64,000 nucleotides of DNA from Desulforapulum autotrophicum (GTDB taxonomy: Bacteria > Desulfobacterota > Desulfobacteria > Desulfobacterales > Desulfolunaceae), in NCBI GenBank assembly GCA_020723285.1, contig DYJE01000004.1, positions 62,001 to 126,000 on the forward strand, written 5' to 3'. This document shows, one piece after another, positions 29,176 through 38,599 of this stretch (positions are counted from its first letter, which is position 1; the number at the start of each line of letters is the position of its first letter). The translations under genes and the position numbers were made by a program. The notes beneath the pieces were generated by a model. It saw only the letters and a program-made list of their open reading frames with translations. It did no database searches and was not told the origin of the DNA.

Positions 29176-29783
29176 TTAATTACCTCATAGTAATAAGATA
29201 ATGCCATTTTTTTACAAGAGTATAGAGTGATCTATCTCAATAAATTGCAAGACCATAATAAACGATAATTTGTCTAATCCGGCTTCCCGGATGATGGGTG
29301 ACAACCGATGGCATGGCATGGGCGGAGCACGATAAGATGGCCGAAGTAAAAGCTGCCCGCGTTTTGGATCAATGCGTTAACGGCTCAGATGGCATGGAAG
29401 AGGTGTGTGACAGTATGGGTGTATCGTGAGAATTTGTGGAGAGCATAAGGTAATGTATAGTCATTGTCAATTGTAATTTTCCATATGTTAAAATAAAATT
29501 TAACGGAGTATGATACACAAAATCAAAAAATTCAATCAAATGATTTAAATAATTGAACTATCTGTTAATAAACAGATTAGGATGATATTTGCATGATTGT
29601 ACAGCTTTAGATCTTAAGAAAGGCCGGAAGATATCCTGAGTCATTGACTTTTTGAAACACCGTAAAGCCATGCCATTGAAAAGGTGACATGCCTGTTGTG
29701 TTTAGGAATTTTCTGGCATAGAACATGTATTCCCATTACCCTGGGCTGACCCTAATAAGAACACCACAGAACTGACGGAAAAC
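29176..29783. other. 608-base intergenic region, AT-rich
   Basis: The region lies between divergent genes. Its flanks are AT-rich, but 29281-29430 is closer to genome composition and holds a 30-codon frame (29337-29429) beginning MAEVKAARVLDQCVNG. This has no ribosome-binding site and no recognised relative, so it may be gene debris. I see no clear promoter pair, terminator or repeat. Confidence 0.35.
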
Positions 29784-30650
29784 ATGCGGATGAAAAAGAA
29801 CAGGATCGTTTTATGGGTTATCACGGCTGTTGCCGTGGGCGTCATGTGCGGCAAGGCCTGGGCCCGGCTTGATCTGGGTGTGGAGGCTTATAATGACGGA
29901 CGGTTCAAGGACGCCATGGATATTTTCATTCCCCTGGCCATTCTGGACGATGACCAGGCCAGGCGTTACCTTGATCTGATTTTCGAAAAAGGGGTCAAAG
30001 CCTACGCTCAGGGAGATGATCAGACAGCGCTTCTGATATTTCCCAAGCTTTCCAAATACGGGAAGAAAGACGCTGAAACCTATTTGACGAAAATGGCGGA
30101 AAAAGGGGTTTCGGCCTGTAAAAAGGGTCGTTACGACATCGCGCTGACCCTTCTTAGCCATTTTGCGGCTGAGGGTGATGCGGTTTCTCAGTATTGGCTG
30201 GGCCGCATGCATGAAGACGGCACAGGTGTTGAAAAAGACCCGCTTAAAGCCTCGGCCTGGTATAAAAAGGCCGGGGAAAAGGGGCATCCCGACGCCCAGT
30301 TCAGGGTTGCGGAAATGCTGCGACATGGAAAAGGTGTGAAGAAAAATGAAATCATGGCATTGTCGCTGTACAAGCTTGCCGACAGGCAGGGACATTCCGA
30401 GGCACCGGTGGCGCTGGGTGAAATGTACGAAACCGGGACAGGCACCCCCAAAGACCCGGCCCTGGCCTACATGATGTATAAAAAGGCCTATGACCGGGGG
30501 AACGCAGAAGGCGCGTTTCATCTGGGGAGCCTTTACCGCCGGGGACTGGGGGTCCGGGCGGACCAGGACATCGCGGCCACCTTGACCCGTAAAGGGGAAG
30601 AACTGATCAGACACCCGAAACAAAAAAGCACACACGAGGAAAAACCATGA
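29784..30650 (+). CDS. Exported Sel1-repeat protein
   Basis: 288 residues; after a signal peptide (RIVLWVITAVAVGVMCGKAWA) comes a helical solenoid. At least four Sel1-like units are seen from about residue 130, for example YWLGRMHEDGTGVEKDPLKA, VAEMLRHGKGVKKNEIMAL, LGEMYETGTGTPKDPALA and LGSLYRRGLGVRADQDIA. More degenerate helical pairs come before them. Sel1 proteins act as protein-interaction scaffolds. Its stop overlaps the start of the large exported protein by four bases, so the two probably work together in the envelope. Confidence 0.85.
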   Translation: MRMKKNRIVLWVITAVAVGVMCGKAWARLDLGVEAYNDGRFKDAMDIFIPLAILDDDQARRYLDLIFEKGVKAYAQGDDQTALLIFPKLSKYGKKDAETYLTKMAEKGVSACKKGRYDIALTLLSHFAAEGDAVSQYWLGRMHEDGTGVEKDPLKASAWYKKAGEKGHPDAQFRVAEMLRHGKGVKKNEIMALSLYKLADRQGHSEAPVALGEMYETGTGTPKDPALAYMMYKKAYDRGNAEGAFHLGSLYRRGLGVRADQDIAATLTRKGEELIRHPKQKSTHEEKP

Positions 30651-33600
30651 CGCGGAGAGCTGTTTCCCTTTGGGGATTTGTTGTGGCGGTCATCATTTTT
30701 ACGCAAGGAATCGCCGCGTCGGATGACAGCCTGACGCCCGTTCTCCCTCCTCCTGTTGAAATAACGACAGAAAACATCGCCTCCTGCTATGCGGGCGATG
30801 ATTATTCGACACAGATCAGCGCCACGGGCGGCAGCGGCGATATCGTTTTTTCTGCGGATACGTTGCCAGCATTTTTAAAGATCAAAAAAAACGGTCGGTT
30901 AAAAGGGCGTGTGATGTCCCCGGCCGATGAATTCCGCTTGACCATTATCGCAACCGATAAAAAGTTCAAAGAGCACGGCGCACGCCGAGACTATACGCTG
31001 ACCGTGTATCCGGCCATGGAAATCCACGAATATGAACCGAAGGCCGCGACAGCGGGTTATCCTTATCAGCACAGATTCCACATCAAGGGCGGTTCGGGTA
31101 CGCTTCGCGCCGTTGCCGAGGGTCTGCCCGACGGCCTTTCCATGGATGGGGACGGCATCGTATCCGGGACGCCGTCGGCCAAGCCCGGAAGATACACCTG
31201 TGTTTTAACGGTCAATGATCTTGGGCCTCTGGGCAAGACACTGAAAAAAAAATTCAAGCTGAAAGTCTACCCTGAGCTGACCGCCGAATGCCAGAATCCC
31301 GGCCCGGTTCTCGTCCGCAGCCGTTTGACGGTCCCGGTCAGAGTGTCCGGTGGCAGCGGATCGTACAGATTTTATTCAACGGATCTTCCCCAGGGTCTGA
31401 CCGTATCCTCCTCGGGCTCTGTACAGGGAACGGTGGATGTCAGGAGGGGCCGTTATCCGTATACCCTCCATATCGAAGATAAAAAAACAGGCATCGTTCG
31501 GGCAGAAAAACAGGAAATCACGGTGGTGGATTATTTTCCCGATGTCTACGAGGCCATGAACGACGACGGGTTTGACACGGGAAACCATGTGGGCGACGGA
31601 GCAGGACCCCAGCATCACACCCTGGACAAACCCGGCGACCGGGATACGGTCACGATGGATTTCGGGTCAGCCGGGGAAGGTTCGGTCATATGTATCGATG
31701 TCCGGAACGGCGTGGAGACATCAGGTCTCTTCCTGACATTATACAACGCGGCTCACGACGTTGTTGCGAAACTCCGGTCTGATCATTCGCTCCAGTATTT
31801 TTTTACCTGTGAAAAAAACGGTGTCTATTACGTGCGTTTTGAAACGGGCGCTGAAAAAACAGGGGATTTTACTTTTGAAGCCCGTATCATGGGAAAAGCC
31901 GTCACCCTTTCAAACGAAACCCTGGCCGATGTTTCAAGGGTCTACGACAGGCCTCAAAAACTATCCGCCGCAGACGGCAGCGGTTCGCACCGCTTTTCGC
32001 CTGTTGACCTGCCGGATGGGCTTGATCTTGACCCGGATGGAATCTTAAACGGCAGGGCGGCTGTGCCGCCGGGGCAGTATCCGGTGAAAATCCGGGTGGA
32101 TGACCGTCTGTATCCTGGGATATTTCATGAAAAGGAATACACGATTTCGGTGGTGGATTATTTCCCGGATGACTATGAGAAAGCCGGTGATCAGGATGTT
32201 TCAACCGCCAATACTTTGAAACCGGGAGATCCGCCTCAAAACCATACGTTCAACACCGTGAATGATGATGATGTGATCAAAATCGATCTGGCCGGCATTC
32301 CGGACTCCCATGTCATTCGTGTTGAAACCGTGGCCGCGTCGTCCAGTGTTAAGCCGGAATTGGGACTTTTCGACGCTTCAAACACCCGGTTTCAGAGCCC
32401 CGAGGGTGTGGAACCCGAAGGGCAAACCGAGGCTTTTTTTCAAAAGAAAGCCATGGATGCAGTGTTTGTCAGGATCAAGGAACCGGAGGGGAAAACAGGC
32501 GAATACCGGATTCAGGTGCGGGATATGGGCTCCTGTGTGACGTTTGCCGGGATCGCCGTTCCCGATGCATTGCGCCGGGGGGCGTATACCCATAAAATCA
32601 CCGCAGAAAACGGCAGCGGTCGTTATCATTTCACCGCTCGGAATCTTCCGGGGTCTTTGGCCATGGATGGGGATGGGGTCATTCAGGGTCAGCTCGATCT
32701 TGAGCCCGGTCGTTACCCGATTTCCGTCACTGTCGAGGACAGGGGTTATCCCGGAACGTCCGCTGAAAAAGATGCGGTCCTTTGTGTGGTGGATTATTTT
32801 CCGGACGCCTTTGAAAACATGGGCGATAGCGATCACCACACGGCCAACGCGCTGGTTCTGGGAAGCGGGGAGCAGAAGCACACCTTTCACCGGGCCGGAG
32901 ATGTGGATATGATGCGGCTGAACCTGGAACAGTGCAGGCCGGGCGATGTGATCCGCGTGATCGTTCCGGGGGCTGAGGAAGGCGGTGCACTGACCCTTGA
33001 ACTCCAGGATCTTTCAGGAACCGTTCTGGGCAGAGCCGAAAGGACGGACTCAAAGGAAACGATCCGGATCGTTCATATCTGTCAAAACCCCGGCGTACTG
33101 TATCTGAAAGCTGTAGAGACCCATAACGGCCCCGGATGTTACTCCGTCAGGGCCGACCATTGCGGGCCGAAAATCGAACTGACGGAAGCCGCCCTTCCTT
33201 ATGGCGAAAGTGACGCACACTACTCGATGTTCCTAAGAACCCGAGGGGGTACAGGGAAAGTTTCGTACAGCGTAAGCCAGGGGGCCTTGCCGGAAGGGCT
33301 GAATCTCGATGAAACCACTGGGGAAATCTCCGGCCGGAACAGGACCTGGGGGCACACCGGTTTTTCGGTGACGGCTAAAGACGTGCAGTTTCCGGAAAAC
33401 AGGGATACGCGGACATTCAGCATGGAAACCTACATGGGCCGGAAACTGGACGGAACGGCCATTGTCGAGTTTCCCCATTATGTCAGCGGGGCTTTTTCAT
33501 GGGATGAGCAAATTTGCAGCACCACGGCTTTTCCCGGCCGGATCGAAGGTGGAACTCCGGGCCATCTCCGTTACCGCATGGTATCCCACAACATCCCGCC

Positions 33601-33790
33601 CGAGCGTTTTGGCATCCGCTTCGATGAAGAAACAGGGTGGTTAAATATCAGCGAAAAAATCCCTCTGGCCTGCAAACAATACACGGAAACGGATCTTTTC
33701 GCCGAAATTCGGGTTGAAGACAGCGTCCACACCAACAACACCTTCACCATCCGTTATGAGATGCCAGTCCGCTGTTTCAGCGACTTTTGA
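30647..33790 (+). CDS. Large exported modular protein with putative Ig and PPC-like repeats
   Basis: 1047 residues with a signal peptide (AVSLWGFVVAVIIFTQGIAA). It alternates two module types. Putative Ig domains carry signatures such as GSGxxxF, LPxGLxxxxDGxxxG and GxYPxxIxVxD. Three longer modules begin VVDYFPDxxE and include GDxDxxTANxL and HTFxxxGDxD, resembling bacterial pre-peptidase C-terminal (PPC) domains, at about 288-400, 505-615 and 720-830. No catalytic domain is seen, so an adhesin or surface scaffold is likely. The 3' end overlaps the convergent gene by 14 bases. Start codon ATG lies in the ATGA overlap with the Sel1 gene. Confidence 0.8.
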   Translation: MTRRAVSLWGFVVAVIIFTQGIAASDDSLTPVLPPPVEITTENIASCYAGDDYSTQISATGGSGDIVFSADTLPAFLKIKKNGRLKGRVMSPADEFRLTIIATDKKFKEHGARRDYTLTVYPAMEIHEYEPKAATAGYPYQHRFHIKGGSGTLRAVAEGLPDGLSMDGDGIVSGTPSAKPGRYTCVLTVNDLGPLGKTLKKKFKLKVYPELTAECQNPGPVLVRSRLTVPVRVSGGSGSYRFYSTDLPQGLTVSSSGSVQGTVDVRRGRYPYTLHIEDKKTGIVRAEKQEITVVDYFPDVYEAMNDDGFDTGNHVGDGAGPQHHTLDKPGDRDTVTMDFGSAGEGSVICIDVRNGVETSGLFLTLYNAAHDVVAKLRSDHSLQYFFTCEKNGVYYVRFETGAEKTGDFTFEARIMGKAVTLSNETLADVSRVYDRPQKLSAADGSGSHRFSPVDLPDGLDLDPDGILNGRAAVPPGQYPVKIRVDDRLYPGIFHEKEYTISVVDYFPDDYEKAGDQDVSTANTLKPGDPPQNHTFNTVNDDDVIKIDLAGIPDSHVIRVETVAASSSVKPELGLFDASNTRFQSPEGVEPEGQTEAFFQKKAMDAVFVRIKEPEGKTGEYRIQVRDMGSCVTFAGIAVPDALRRGAYTHKITAENGSGRYHFTARNLPGSLAMDGDGVIQGQLDLEPGRYPISVTVEDRGYPGTSAEKDAVLCVVDYFPDAFENMGDSDHHTANALVLGSGEQKHTFHRAGDVDMMRLNLEQCRPGDVIRVIVPGAEEGGALTLELQDLSGTVLGRAERTDSKETIRIVHICQNPGVLYLKAVETHNGPGCYSVRADHCGPKIELTEAALPYGESDAHYSMFLRTRGGTGKVSYSVSQGALPEGLNLDETTGEISGRNRTWGHTGFSVTAKDVQFPENRDTRTFSMETYMGRKLDGTAIVEFPHYVSGAFSWDEQICSTTAFPGRIEGGTPGHLRYRMVSHNIPPERFGIRFDEETGWLNISEKIPLACKQYTETDLFAEIRVEDSVHTNNTFTIRYEMPVRCFSDF

Positions 33791-36700
33791 TCGTTATTTT
33801 CGGTGATGCCGCACCGATGGTCTGATCCGAGAACGCCTTGAACGACGGGTAACCGCTTTTTTCAAACCGACCCTTGGTCCATGACCCGGTAACATCGAAC
33901 GTGGTGGTTTCCCCTTTTTTTGAAGTCCGCTTCTGCCAGCCTCCGAAGGCATTCTGAGCTGTTCCGTCTGAAGGAAGGGTGGATTCCAGGGAATACCCCT
34001 TGGGAATTATGAGCTGGACACGCTTGATCAGCCGTGTGGGATAGGAAATGATAAAATCGGTTTTTCTTTCAAGAACGGGTTGAACTTCCAGATAGTAGGA
34101 CATCCATGCATCCGGAAGGGCAAAGGAAACACGGTCGCCGTTTTTTTCACACAGTTCTTTCACGTCATAGGCAATCTTAAATACCAGATCTTTTGTATTC
34201 GAATCCATATTTTCAACGGCCAGGGCCACCGAGGCGCTTTTCGGAATTTTGTCGGAATAGAGCTTTTGAATCCAGTTCGTGTAACTGACCTTATCAACCG
34301 ATGAAAGGTAATCCCGCATCATGGCGGCGGCATAACCTTTGAAGGCGATATTTTCCTCGATGGACAGTTCAAGGGTTTCTGAAACACGGGCCTTCATTTC
34401 CACGTCAATCCATGTCGAATCCTCCGTGTATTGGGGAATCGTGCTCAGATGGGAGGCCCCTTCAGCGAGGATCAGGGCTTTCTGGCCGGAAAGACCCATG
34501 GGGATATGGTTGAGCATATCCAGGTGTTTGGATGTTGTATCGATATAAAAACCAGCACCGGCTTCGGGGATGTAATTGATCATGTGGTTGAACTGGCCCA
34601 GTGAGGGGAGACTTTCAACGACCGTTTCGCCGGTATTGACAAGGACCAGGGACGACGGGATGGATACAGCCTTGAGCATCTGGTGGAGAAGGACGGCATG
34701 GTCTTTACAGTCGCCGTATTTTTTTTCAATGGTGACCCGGGACGTGTTGGGAATGATGGCGCGTTTTCCGAATTCGATCGCTTTGTATGTGTATTCGGAC
34801 TGGATATGTGAAATCAGCGTCCTGATTTTATCCTCCCTGGTTTTGGCCCGTGCGGTGAGCGCAAGTGCCAGTTTTTTTGTTTTTTCGTCAAGGACCAATT
34901 TGGCGGCGATGTCGTTGAGGTATTCATCTCCAATGGCCTGCCAGGTTTTTCCGGCCCCGGCGAGTTTTACCATGGGAAGAAATTCGTCTGTCTTTCCCTG
35001 GAACGGTTCCCATAGGTATACGGGCGGATGGGTCATGGTCCAGGCCAGGCCGTTTTCGACAGGAACGATATCCGGTGTGTTGAATGTGCTCCGGGAGATG
35101 AACTTCGTATCACCTGTGACGAATAACGCCGAATACTGTACGGGCCTTGAAGCGGACAGGGTGTCTGAATGATAGATGAATTCTTTGCCGCTGTTTTTCC
35201 GGGTGCTGATCAGTTCAATGGTGTAGCCGGGTTTTAAATTGGGGATGGGAATGTTCAGTATTTTATCGTGTGTGGCCATGTCGGTTGAGTGCTTGTCCAG
35301 AATATAGTAATCGGAACTGTCACCCGAACTGACCTTTTTCCCTGTTTCGTCGATCACGACCAGGCTGTTCACATAAAGACTTTCAGACAGGGGATCAAAA
35401 TCGATTTCTATGGTGCTGAACGCCGACACGCCGCTTTTATCCAAAAGTTTTATTTTTCTGTAGGTGGTCGTTCTCTGTTCCACATCTTTTACATAATGTA
35501 TTCCCCTTATGATGCTGATGTAATACGCGCCGTAATCCGCATCATTCCCATGGCCGGGACTTTGCTTCAGTTGTTCAACGATGACATCGGGAATGGGCAC
35601 GGGTTCGATGGGCGTCTTTATCGACGAATTGTTGCCCTGGCCTATGATGCCGGATATGTGCTGGAGATAGTTTTTAGCCTGGGGGTCTTCCGGCGATTCT
35701 TTCAGAACGAGTTCAAAGGACTCCTTGGCTTTGTGATACCACCGGAGGTTGATTTCCGCTTCTCCTTTCAGGTAATACGCGTCCGAGAGATACAGTTTCC
35801 GGGTTATCAGGTCATCAGCCACGGTGATCACGTCCTTGTACTGTTCCATGGCATTTAAATTCCGCGCAACGGCAAAGGAGATGTCGGCTTGAAACGGAAT
35901 GCCCTTCTGGAGGTTTAGAAGGAAATTCACAGCGTCCCTGTATTTGCCCTGATCGTGAAGAAGGGCGGCCTTTTTCAGATGAACGTCAATGGAGCTGTCT
36001 TTGCGGACATAGGATGCAAAAGCGGGTTCAATGTCGTTCCATAGCCGCAATGTTCCCAGAAGATCGGCATATTCTATGAAATCACTGTCGTTGCGATAGT
36101 CTTTTTCAAACAGCGACCGGTAAGCCGCGAGGGATGGAGCGTTCATGTCGAGTTTTTTCATCAGCCAGGCTTTCCATGACAGAATCGTCAGGTTTTCCGG
36201 ATGGAACTCGTCGTGTTTTTCAAGGTATTCAAGACCCTTTTTGAATTCCCCGAGCGCGGAGTAACAGGAGAGAGATGAGGCCAGATAGGCGTCTCTTTCC
36301 GTATCGAGATCCGTGGCTTTCATGTACCAGGTGAGAGCTTTTTCATAGTTTTTGGCTTTGTAATAAAATGAAGCGAGGGAGGAATCAAACGACGCCTGGG
36401 CTTTTTTAAAAGCCGCCGGCAAGGAGGCGGGATCAAATCCGGCGGGCTGTCTGCCATGGAGGGTGAAAGACTGATAAAGCTTATTGGACAGAACGTTGAT
36501 GTCCGTATTTTTTTCATTGGTCCATGCGGCTATCATGTATGCTGTTTCATGATCGATGATAATTCTGATGGCGAAATCGTTGGGGATTTTGTCTATGACC
36601 CGGTGATAGTTCAGGGTGTAACCTTTGGCCTGGGCATTTTTGATTTCTTTCAGGTTGGTGATGTTCTTGTCTGATGAAGCGATGTCCAGGGTATTGAGAA

Positions 36701-38225
36701 ACGCTGAAAGAATCACGTCGGACGCGACGTTTTCCCGGCCGATGTAGCCTGGGACCACGATGAAAAGGCTTCCATTTTTTTCACCTCCGATTTCCGCTTC
36801 CGGATTGTATTTCGCCAGATCCGTCCATTTAGCCCACCCTTGTCCGGCCAGAGAGAGGGTGTAGTTGAAAAAGGGGGACGAGAAGGATTCAAGGGGCTGA
36901 TATTCGGTGGAATAAAATTCCTTGTTTTTATCGATAAACTGAAAGCCCCCGAAAATCTTTTCAGATGCTGCAACCATCTGGTCTTTGCCCAGCGACGGAG
37001 CCATGGTGACAAGCTGATAGGCCATGCCGTTTTTTATGATATTCCAGAAACGGTAAGACAGATTCTGGCCGCCCAGGATTGCGTCGACATCCCAGCTAAA
37101 TCCCTGGATGCCGTTCAGCGAACAGTCTTCACCTTCTGATATCCGGCAGTCTGATGCCAGGCTCTTGATATTGCCTTTGGAGTACTCGACAAGTTTTTTT
37201 AAGGATAACCCTTTGTCCACTCCGATAATTTCGGGGATAATCATGAAAACCATCTGGGGGTTGGACGTGATCAGGCACAGCTTGGCATTGGGATTGACGT
37301 TTGCGGAATCCATTTTGACCCAGCCCGCATGGGGGGCGGTGTATGAGAAGTTGTAATCGTCTAACCGCCATGTCTCCCCTTTTTCCGACGAGTTGCCGAT
37401 CAGGGCTTTTTCCATGTGTTTTATAAAGTCAACCGTCACCTGATATTCAATGTCACTGGAAAGACTGTTGAAGGCTTTTCCGGCAGGGGCGTCGATAAAA
37501 TCCGCGCAACCTTCAAGTTCTTCATCGGAATGGTTTCTGAAAGAGAACAGCGAATCGATCAACCGTTTCCGGGTCGCTTTTTTTTCGATCTGTTCGCGGT
37601 TCTTCTCAAATTCAGTCTTCACTTTGTCCAAGAGGGGCTGAAGGGGCGTGGACGTCAGCTTCGACTGCATTTCCATTCTGAAAATGGCCAGATCGTACTC
37701 CAGTTTTACGAGGCGCTTCACGGTTTCCGCAGATTTCATGTACCGCTGAATCAGCGAAAGCCGACGGGGCGATGCCTGAAGGTTCATGATATCCGACTCA
37801 AATTCTTCTTTTTTAGTCAGTTCATCCGGATTCAGATCCTGGATGGAGTGTTGAGTGATTCGCTGTCCCAAAGGCGAGTCGTACCAGGCGATCACCTCTT
37901 TGATCTGGGCTTCGGACATGTCCGCCTTGATCCGGTCATAATACATTTTTCTGATATCGGAGATAACGATGGCATTTTTAAGGATACGTTCAACTTTTTC
38001 GAGCTCCCTGGGTTCCGGCGTTTTATGGTTCGCGGCAATTCTTTTGACGAGGATTCCGCGGAATAAACCGGGGAGAAGCGAGACTTGTCTGTCGATATCG
38101 GATGATTTTAAAAGGTTGTCGATGAGATCGTTATTCGAAAAGGCCCCGGATGAAGCCGATTGATACATGATGGACACTCCAAGAAAGCAACACAATAACC
38201 CTAAAAACGTGACCCGTCGTTTCAT
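33777..38225 (-). CDS. 1482-residue DUF2059 / TPR / DUF3857-transglutaminase-like protein
   Basis: A signal peptide starts the protein (VTFLGLLCCFLGVSIMYQSAS). A DUF2059-like segment (MSEAQIKEVIAWYDSPLGQRI, near residue 110) is followed by a middle region of unknown fold (280-600). TPR-like helical pairs lie around 610-860, then DUF3857 and a transglutaminase-like core. The core shows the Cys in KYGDCKDHAVLLHQML, His in GQFNHMINYI and Asp in FYIDTTS, the full catalytic order. DUF3857-transglutaminase proteins are usually 600-700 residues, so this one is doubled in size by its N-terminal half. Role unknown; periplasmic or outer-membrane location is inferred. Confidence 0.82.
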   Translation of the reverse strand: MKRRVTFLGLLCCFLGVSIMYQSASSGAFSNNDLIDNLLKSSDIDRQVSLLPGLFRGILVKRIAANHKTPEPRELEKVERILKNAIVISDIRKMYYDRIKADMSEAQIKEVIAWYDSPLGQRITQHSIQDLNPDELTKKEEFESDIMNLQASPRRLSLIQRYMKSAETVKRLVKLEYDLAIFRMEMQSKLTSTPLQPLLDKVKTEFEKNREQIEKKATRKRLIDSLFSFRNHSDEELEGCADFIDAPAGKAFNSLSSDIEYQVTVDFIKHMEKALIGNSSEKGETWRLDDYNFSYTAPHAGWVKMDSANVNPNAKLCLITSNPQMVFMIIPEIIGVDKGLSLKKLVEYSKGNIKSLASDCRISEGEDCSLNGIQGFSWDVDAILGGQNLSYRFWNIIKNGMAYQLVTMAPSLGKDQMVAASEKIFGGFQFIDKNKEFYSTEYQPLESFSSPFFNYTLSLAGQGWAKWTDLAKYNPEAEIGGEKNGSLFIVVPGYIGRENVASDVILSAFLNTLDIASSDKNITNLKEIKNAQAKGYTLNYHRVIDKIPNDFAIRIIIDHETAYMIAAWTNEKNTDINVLSNKLYQSFTLHGRQPAGFDPASLPAAFKKAQASFDSSLASFYYKAKNYEKALTWYMKATDLDTERDAYLASSLSCYSALGEFKKGLEYLEKHDEFHPENLTILSWKAWLMKKLDMNAPSLAAYRSLFEKDYRNDSDFIEYADLLGTLRLWNDIEPAFASYVRKDSSIDVHLKKAALLHDQGKYRDAVNFLLNLQKGIPFQADISFAVARNLNAMEQYKDVITVADDLITRKLYLSDAYYLKGEAEINLRWYHKAKESFELVLKESPEDPQAKNYLQHISGIIGQGNNSSIKTPIEPVPIPDVIVEQLKQSPGHGNDADYGAYYISIIRGIHYVKDVEQRTTTYRKIKLLDKSGVSAFSTIEIDFDPLSESLYVNSLVVIDETGKKVSSGDSSDYYILDKHSTDMATHDKILNIPIPNLKPGYTIELISTRKNSGKEFIYHSDTLSASRPVQYSALFVTGDTKFISRSTFNTPDIVPVENGLAWTMTHPPVYLWEPFQGKTDEFLPMVKLAGAGKTWQAIGDEYLNDIAAKLVLDEKTKKLALALTARAKTREDKIRTLISHIQSEYTYKAIEFGKRAIIPNTSRVTIEKKYGDCKDHAVLLHQMLKAVSIPSSLVLVNTGETVVESLPSLGQFNHMINYIPEAGAGFYIDTTSKHLDMLNHIPMGLSGQKALILAEGASHLSTIPQYTEDSTWIDVEMKARVSETLELSIEENIAFKGYAAAMMRDYLSSVDKVSYTNWIQKLYSDKIPKSASVALAVENMDSNTKDLVFKIAYDVKELCEKNGDRVSFALPDAWMSYYLEVQPVLERKTDFIISYPTRLIKRVQLIIPKGYSLESTLPSDGTAQNAFGGWQKRTSKKGETTTFDVTGSWTKGRFEKSGYPSFKAFSDQTIGAASPKITIKSR

Positions 38226-38599
38226 TCGACACTCCCAAATTTGAAGCAGAAAAGAACTGAAAACAATGAAGACAAAGAACGGTATGTAGTATAAATTTTC
38301 AAATCGTTCCAGACATTTCTATGTCTGGACTTAGGCTTCTGGGAAGGAAACGGGTTGCTGATTGTCCGGGCTGTTGCCTGATGAGGCATGTTTTGTGCGG
38401 CAATGAGGCGCGGTTTCTTCGTCGGCTTTCCGGTAATGAATATGAAAAAAATCCTTGACACCTCAAACGGCTTTTTATAAATAACAATCATTATATAACA
38501 TAAAATATATAACAAATGTTGTCTTTGCCGGGTGGCCGTTCGGCATGCCCATCGTAGCCAGTGACGGACTTGATCAACGGATAAATGAAGGAGATGACC
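38226..38599. other. Divergent intergenic region with hairpin and AT-rich promoter
   Basis: The gap holds a perfect hairpin CCAGACAT-TTCT-ATGTCTGG (38309-38328) and the promoter of the decarboxylase-like gene. A direct repeat of TATATAACA lies at 38492-38500 and 38506-38514, just after the -10. No coding frame is supported. Confidence 0.45.
38455..38483 (+). promoter_or_regulatory. Sigma-70-type promoter of the acetoacetate-decarboxylase-like gene
   Basis: TTGACA (38455-38460), a perfect -35, lies 17 bases before TAAATA (38478-38483); the overlapping TATAAA at 38476 is an alternative -10 with 15-base spacing. The leader would be about 110 bases and includes two TATATAACA repeats that could bind a regulator. 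Confidence 0.55.

Noticed and set aside
29310-29330. GG-N10-GC matches (TGGCATGGGCGGAGCA) as another sigma-54 promoter
   Set aside because: The -12 box is poor and the site is about 450 bases from the next gene start; chance matches of this quality are expected.
29337-29429. 30-codon open frame in the 29.2-29.8 kb gap
   Set aside because: No ribosome-binding site, no recognisable family, and too short to separate from chance.
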